A DNA stretch of 64,000 bases. Origin: Candidatus Flexicrinis affinis (GTDB taxonomy: Bacteria > Chloroflexota > Anaerolineae > Aggregatilineales > Phototrophicaceae). Under the pieces are notes generated by a model. It was not told the origin of the DNA. It worked only from the letters and a program-made list of their open reading frames with translations, and searched no databases. The stretch spans positions 186,001 to 250,000 of the forward strand of contig JADJWE010000002.1 in assembly GCA_016716525.1 (NCBI GenBank). Reading direction: 5' to 3'. This document shows, one piece after another, positions 61,023 through 64,000 of this stretch; position 1 is the first letter of the stretch; each line of letters opens with the position of its first letter. Made by a program: the position numbers and the translations under genes.

Positions 61023-61511
61023 CGCGCAGCACTTTCTTTCATTCCTCGGCCCGATTATATCCCGCTTTCCGGCAGGCAGATGACGCGCTGTGCCACATGA
61101 TGCGCAAGCTCGGCGGCCGCCTGAGCGTCGCTGGTGCGGAAGATAAACGTCGTCACCATGCCGTCGCAGTTCGGCACAACAACGCCCCACCCCCAGCACG
61201 CCGGGGCAGCCCCGCCGGCGACCCGAAGGGCGACCGGTGCGCGGCTGAGCGCAGCGGCATCAGCCCGCGCCGCGCACCGAGTCGAAGCCGCCCGCGGCTT
61301 TCGCCGGTGGGGTGGCGTGCTACATTGCGTGGCGCGTTGCACCGGAGATGCACGGGACGGGGCGGGCATATGCGACGTGGCTGATGCGGCGCGGAATAGG
61401 GCGGAGTGCCTGCGGTCGACCGGGAATCGCCCTCGACCTCAACCCCCGAAAGACGTCGTTATGCGATAAAATAGGCGGGTACGTATACCGGCACCCGCCT
61501 AGAAAGCACGC
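61023..61511. other. Intergenic region between antitoxin and hsdM
   Basis: GC-rich, palindrome-rich stretch. A possible 34-residue minus-strand fragment (MVTTFIFRTSDAQAAAELAH onward, ending about 61055) looks protein-like but has no context. Nothing else was recognised apart from the inverted repeat next to hsdM. Confidence 0.4.
61472..61501 (+). promoter_or_regulatory. Inverted repeat just upstream of hsdM
   Basis: TAGGCGGGT (61472-61480) and ACCCGCCTA (61493-61501), perfect 9-base arms with a 12-base spacer, ending 10 bases before the hsdM ATG. TAAAAT at 61467-61472 could be the -10. The structure overlaps the region where the ribosome binding site should be, so it may act as an operator or as an mRNA hairpin limiting translation. 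Confidence 0.55.
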
Positions 61512-63036
61512 ATGAACGACCGCATCAGCCAGGACGAAATCAACGCCATCCTGTGGAAGGCGTGCGATACCTTCCGCGGCACCATCGACCCCAGCGAGTA
61601 CAAGAACTACATCCTCGTGATGCTGTTCCTCAAGTACATCAGCGACGTGTGGCGCGACACCTACGCCCAGAAGATGGCGCAGTACGACGGCGACGAGACG
61701 CGTGTCCAACGGCAGATGAGCCGCGAGCGCTTCGTGCTGCCGGAAGGCGCCGACTTCTACACCCTGTACGACAAGCGCAACGACGCCAACCTCGGCGAGG
61801 AGATCAACAAGGCGCTGGAGGCGATCGAGCACGACAACAAGTCCAAGCTCGAAGGCGTGTTCCGCAACATCGACTTCAACAGCGAGGCCGCGCTGGGGCG
61901 CACCAAGCAGCGCAACGACCGCCTCAAGAACCTGCTCGAAGACTTCAACGACCCGCGCCTAGACATGCGCCCGTCGCGCATCAACGGGCTGGACATCATC
62001 GGCAACGCCTACGAATACCTGATCGGCAAGTTCGCCAGCGGCGCAGGCAAGAAGGCCGGCGAGTTCTATACCCCGCCCGAGGTGAGCAGCCTGCTGGCCG
62101 ACCTGCTCGACCCGCAGCCCAACGATCGTATCTATGATCCGGCGTGCGGCTCCGGCTCGCTGCTGATCAAGTGCGTCGACCACATCCGGCGCACCGGCAG
62201 CGACGACTACGCCGCCTATGCGCAGGAGGTCAACGGATCGACGTGGGCGCTGTGCATGATGAACATGTTCCTGCACAACATCAACGTGACGCGCGACAAC
62301 GTCCACTGGGGTGACACGCTCAAAGACCCGCAGCACCTGAACGGCATGAACCTGATGCGCTTCAACGTGGTGGTCGCCAATCCGCCGTTCTCGCTGGACA
62401 AGTGGGGCGCGGATGCCGCCGCCCATGACCGCTTCGGGCGCTTCCACCGCGGCGTGCCCCCGGCCAGCAAGGGCGACTACGCCTTCATCACCCACATGAT
62501 CGAGATCGACCTACGGACCCGCCACGCACAACGGGCGCGTCGGCGTGATCGTCCCGCACGGCGTGCTGTTCCGCGGCGGCGCCGAGGGGCGCATCCGGCA
62601 AGCCCTGATCGACGAGAACCTCCTCGATGCCGTGATCGGCCTGCCGGAGAACCTGTTCTACGGCACCGGCATCCCCGCCGCGATCTTGCTCTTCAGGCGC
62701 AGCCGGCCGGACGACCGCGTGATCTTCATCGACGCCAGCCGCGAGTTCAAGCAGGGGACGACGCAGAACGTGCTGCGCGACGAGGACCGGCAGAAGATCG
62801 CGCAGACCTACCGCGCGCGCCAGTTCGTGGAGAAGTACGCCTACGTCGCCACGCGCGACGAGATCGCCGCCAACGACTACAACCTGAACATACCGCGCTA
62901 TGTCGACACCTTCGAGGCCGAGCCGCCGGTGGACATGCGCGCCGTGAACGCGGAGATCCGCGATCTGCGCGGCACGCTGGCCGACGTCGAAGCGCGGATG
63001 CAGGGCTACCTCGCGGAGTTGGAGCTGGATGAGTAG
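61512..63036 (+). pseudogene. hsdM: Type I restriction-modification methyltransferase subunit, frameshifted
   Basis: N6-adenine methyltransferase subunit. Frame 1 from ATG 61512 encodes the N-terminal helical domain (ISQDEINAILWKACDTFRG), motif X/I region GEFYTPPEVSSLLADLL, motif I DPACGSGSLL and motif IV NPPF (VVANPPFSLDKWG). It stays homologous to HMIE at about 62504, then becomes Arg-rich nonsense. The true continuation, NGRVGVIVPHGVLFRGGAEG, lies in the next frame from about 62506 and runs to 63036. One extra base (or two missing) near 62505 explains it. Joined, the product would be about 508 residues, normal for HsdM. Either a sequencing error or real inactivation; hsdS overlaps its 3' end. 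Confidence 0.88.
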
Positions 63037-64000
63037 CGTACCGCCAGGCTGGACAATCGAGCGGTTTGGCGATCACATTGAGTTCGCTCAAAACGGCTTC
63101 AGTCGCCGCGAGACCGTGTCAGAATTTGGCCCGATAGTCCTTCGGATTGCCAACATTACCGGCGGTCGGATTTCACTCCATGAGATAAGCCAATATGAGA
63201 TGACCGATGAGGAGCTCAGTACATATCGTCTGAAGCCCGGCGATCTGCTGTTCGTTCGCGTTAACGGCAGTGCGCAATACATTGGCCGGTGTGCACTCGT
63301 GGGCAATTGGAGTGTGCCGATGGCCTTTGATGAAAACATTATTCGGCTGAGAGCTGCAAAGACATACTCGCCCAAGTTCCTCTACTACCTTCTCAGCAGC
63401 CCGCTAGTACGGTCCAGGCTCTTGGCCGAAATCAACTGGAGTACTGGCGGCCAATTCACAATTAGCCAGCCAATTCTGAAGTCGCTGAAGCTCCCCCTCC
63501 CGCCCCTCCCCGAGCAGCGGAAGATCGCGGCGATCCTCAGCACGTGGGACGAGGCGATCGGGACGGTCGAGGCGCTCATCGCCGCGCTGAAACGCCGCAA
63601 ACAGGGGCTCATGCAGCGCCTGCTCACCGGCGAGGTGCGCTTTCCGGGGTTCACCGAGCCGTGGCGGGAGGTTCGGTTGGGGGAAGCATTGGCTCAAGTA
63701 CAAAGACCAACTCGAACTTCAACTGACGGATCCTATCGATTGATAGGTGTCCGATGGTACGTTGCTGGAGTTCATATTCATGATACTAGGGATGGCGGTG
63801 ATATCGTTACAGCGTCCCTGAGTCAGGTCAGAACTGATGACATTACTTACAACAAGATGTGGGTATCGAAGGCAGCGTTTGGAGTCGTTCCGCAAGAATA
63901 TGACGGCGCTTTCTGCACGTCAGAATATCCACTATTTCGAGCAGAATCCGACTATTTGGTTACGGACTACATGGGCTACCTCTTTTTTGATCGCAAGTTT
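63029..64000 (+). CDS. hsdS: Type I restriction-modification specificity subunit, 3'-truncated by the window
   Basis: DNA recognition subunit; 324 codons are visible and the frame is open at the window end. First target-recognition domain about 1-150 (GWTIERFGDHIEF ... KSLKLPLPPLPEQ), then the central conserved helix (PLPEQRKIAAILSTWDEAIGTVEALIAALKRRKQGLMQRLLTGEVRFPGF, read in parts), then the start of the second recognition domain (about 215 on). The recognition domains are clearly lower in GC than the surrounding genes, a usual sign of exchange between strains. ATG overlaps the hsdM 3' end. hsdR is not in the window and may lie beyond it. Confidence 0.92.
   Translation, partial: MSSVPPGWTIERFGDHIEFAQNGFSRRETVSEFGPIVLRIANITGGRISLHEISQYEMTDEELSTYRLKPGDLLFVRVNGSAQYIGRCALVGNWSVPMAFDENIIRLRAAKTYSPKFLYYLLSSPLVRSRLLAEINWSTGGQFTISQPILKSLKLPLPPLPEQRKIAAILSTWDEAIGTVEALIAALKRRKQGLMQRLLTGEVRFPGFTEPWREVRLGEALAQVQRPTRTSTDGSYRLIGVRWYVAGVHIHDTRDGGDIVTASLSQVRTDDITYNKMWVSKAAFGVVPQEYDGAFCTSEYPLFRAESDYLVTDYMGYLFFDRKF

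Larger units (their letters stand above)
57690..64000. mobile_element. Putative integrated element at the 3' end of tRNA-Glu
   Basis: Inferred from a large serine recombinase gene lying immediately 3' of a tRNA and reading into it, followed by a small hypothetical gene, a hairpin-rich non-coding stretch, a broken toxin-antitoxin pair and a type I restriction-modification locus. The right end is beyond the window: no second copy of the tRNA 3' sequence was seen up to 64000. Left boundary taken as the tRNA end. Confidence 0.5.

Noticed and set aside
57690..64000. Second copy of the tRNA-Glu 3' end as attR
   Set aside because: No repeat of the T-arm/acceptor sequence was found up to 64000; the other end is presumably outside.

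Overview
The window is GC-rich bacterial chromosome, densely coded on both strands. It most resembles a Chloroflexota genome of the Anaerolineae type. That placement is inference. It rests on long Thr/Pro linkers in secreted proteins, many beta-propeller and PPC-type repeat proteins, a SAM-I riboswitch on metK, GC-rich codon use, many GAF/PAS signalling proteins, and the absence of any lipid A or outer-membrane assembly gene.

Layout. 1-5.7 kb: the 3' part of a WD40 protein, peptide deformylase, a three-gene minus-strand cluster (two divergent paralogous membrane proteins and a beta-propeller), and an OmpR-type response regulator. 5.8-18.1 kb: tilS, then a long plus-strand run holding the rod-shape operon mreB-mreC-mreD-mrdA, two polytopic membrane proteins (one GT-C/GT39-like), RNase Z and two GT2 glycosyltransferases, with stop/start overlaps along the second half. 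18.2-22.2 kb: a SWIM zinc-finger protein, a GT1 glycosyltransferase and a Zn/Cd/Pb-type P1B-ATPase behind a perfect ArsR/SmtB-type operator. 22.3-28.6 kb: two overlapping GAF-PAS-cyclase genes, then a secreted PPC-repeat protein. 28.7-39 kb: GNAT, a flavin oxidoreductase in an operon with metK under a SAM-I riboswitch and terminator, a tandem pair of 181-residue bitopic membrane proteins, and three paralogous membrane-anchored clan GH-A-like hydrolases. 39-42.5 kb: a histidine-kinase-like ATPase, the rplJ-rplL operon with its L10 leader and attenuator, and an esterase. 42.4-47.4 kb: a sulfotransferase-like protein and grpE-dnaK-dnaJ. 47.4-57 kb: GNAT, SHOCT protein, histidine phosphatase, two PrmA-type methyltransferases, a thioredoxin/CcdA pair, an STT3-like GT-C protein and a secreted nucleoside hydrolase. 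57.4-64 kb: what looks like an integrated element at the 3' end of tRNA-Glu(UUC). It carries a large serine recombinase, a hairpin-rich non-coding stretch, a broken VapBC-type module, and a type I restriction-modification locus whose hsdM is frameshifted and whose hsdS runs off the window.

The most interesting system is the cyclase pair at 22301-25941. The first protein keeps the transition-state Asn and Arg but has Thr in place of the second metal-binding Asp. The second keeps both metal Asps but has Val and Ile in place of Asn and Arg. Each homodimer should be defective, while a heterodimer would assemble one complete active site, as in the C1/C2 halves of mammalian adenylyl cyclase. This is read directly from conserved motif positions; catalysis and pairing are inference.

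Main control elements: the SAM-I aptamer with terminator before metK, the L10 leader with mutually exclusive pairings before rplJ, the metal-sensor operator before the P-type ATPase, and several consensus-like sigma-A promoters.
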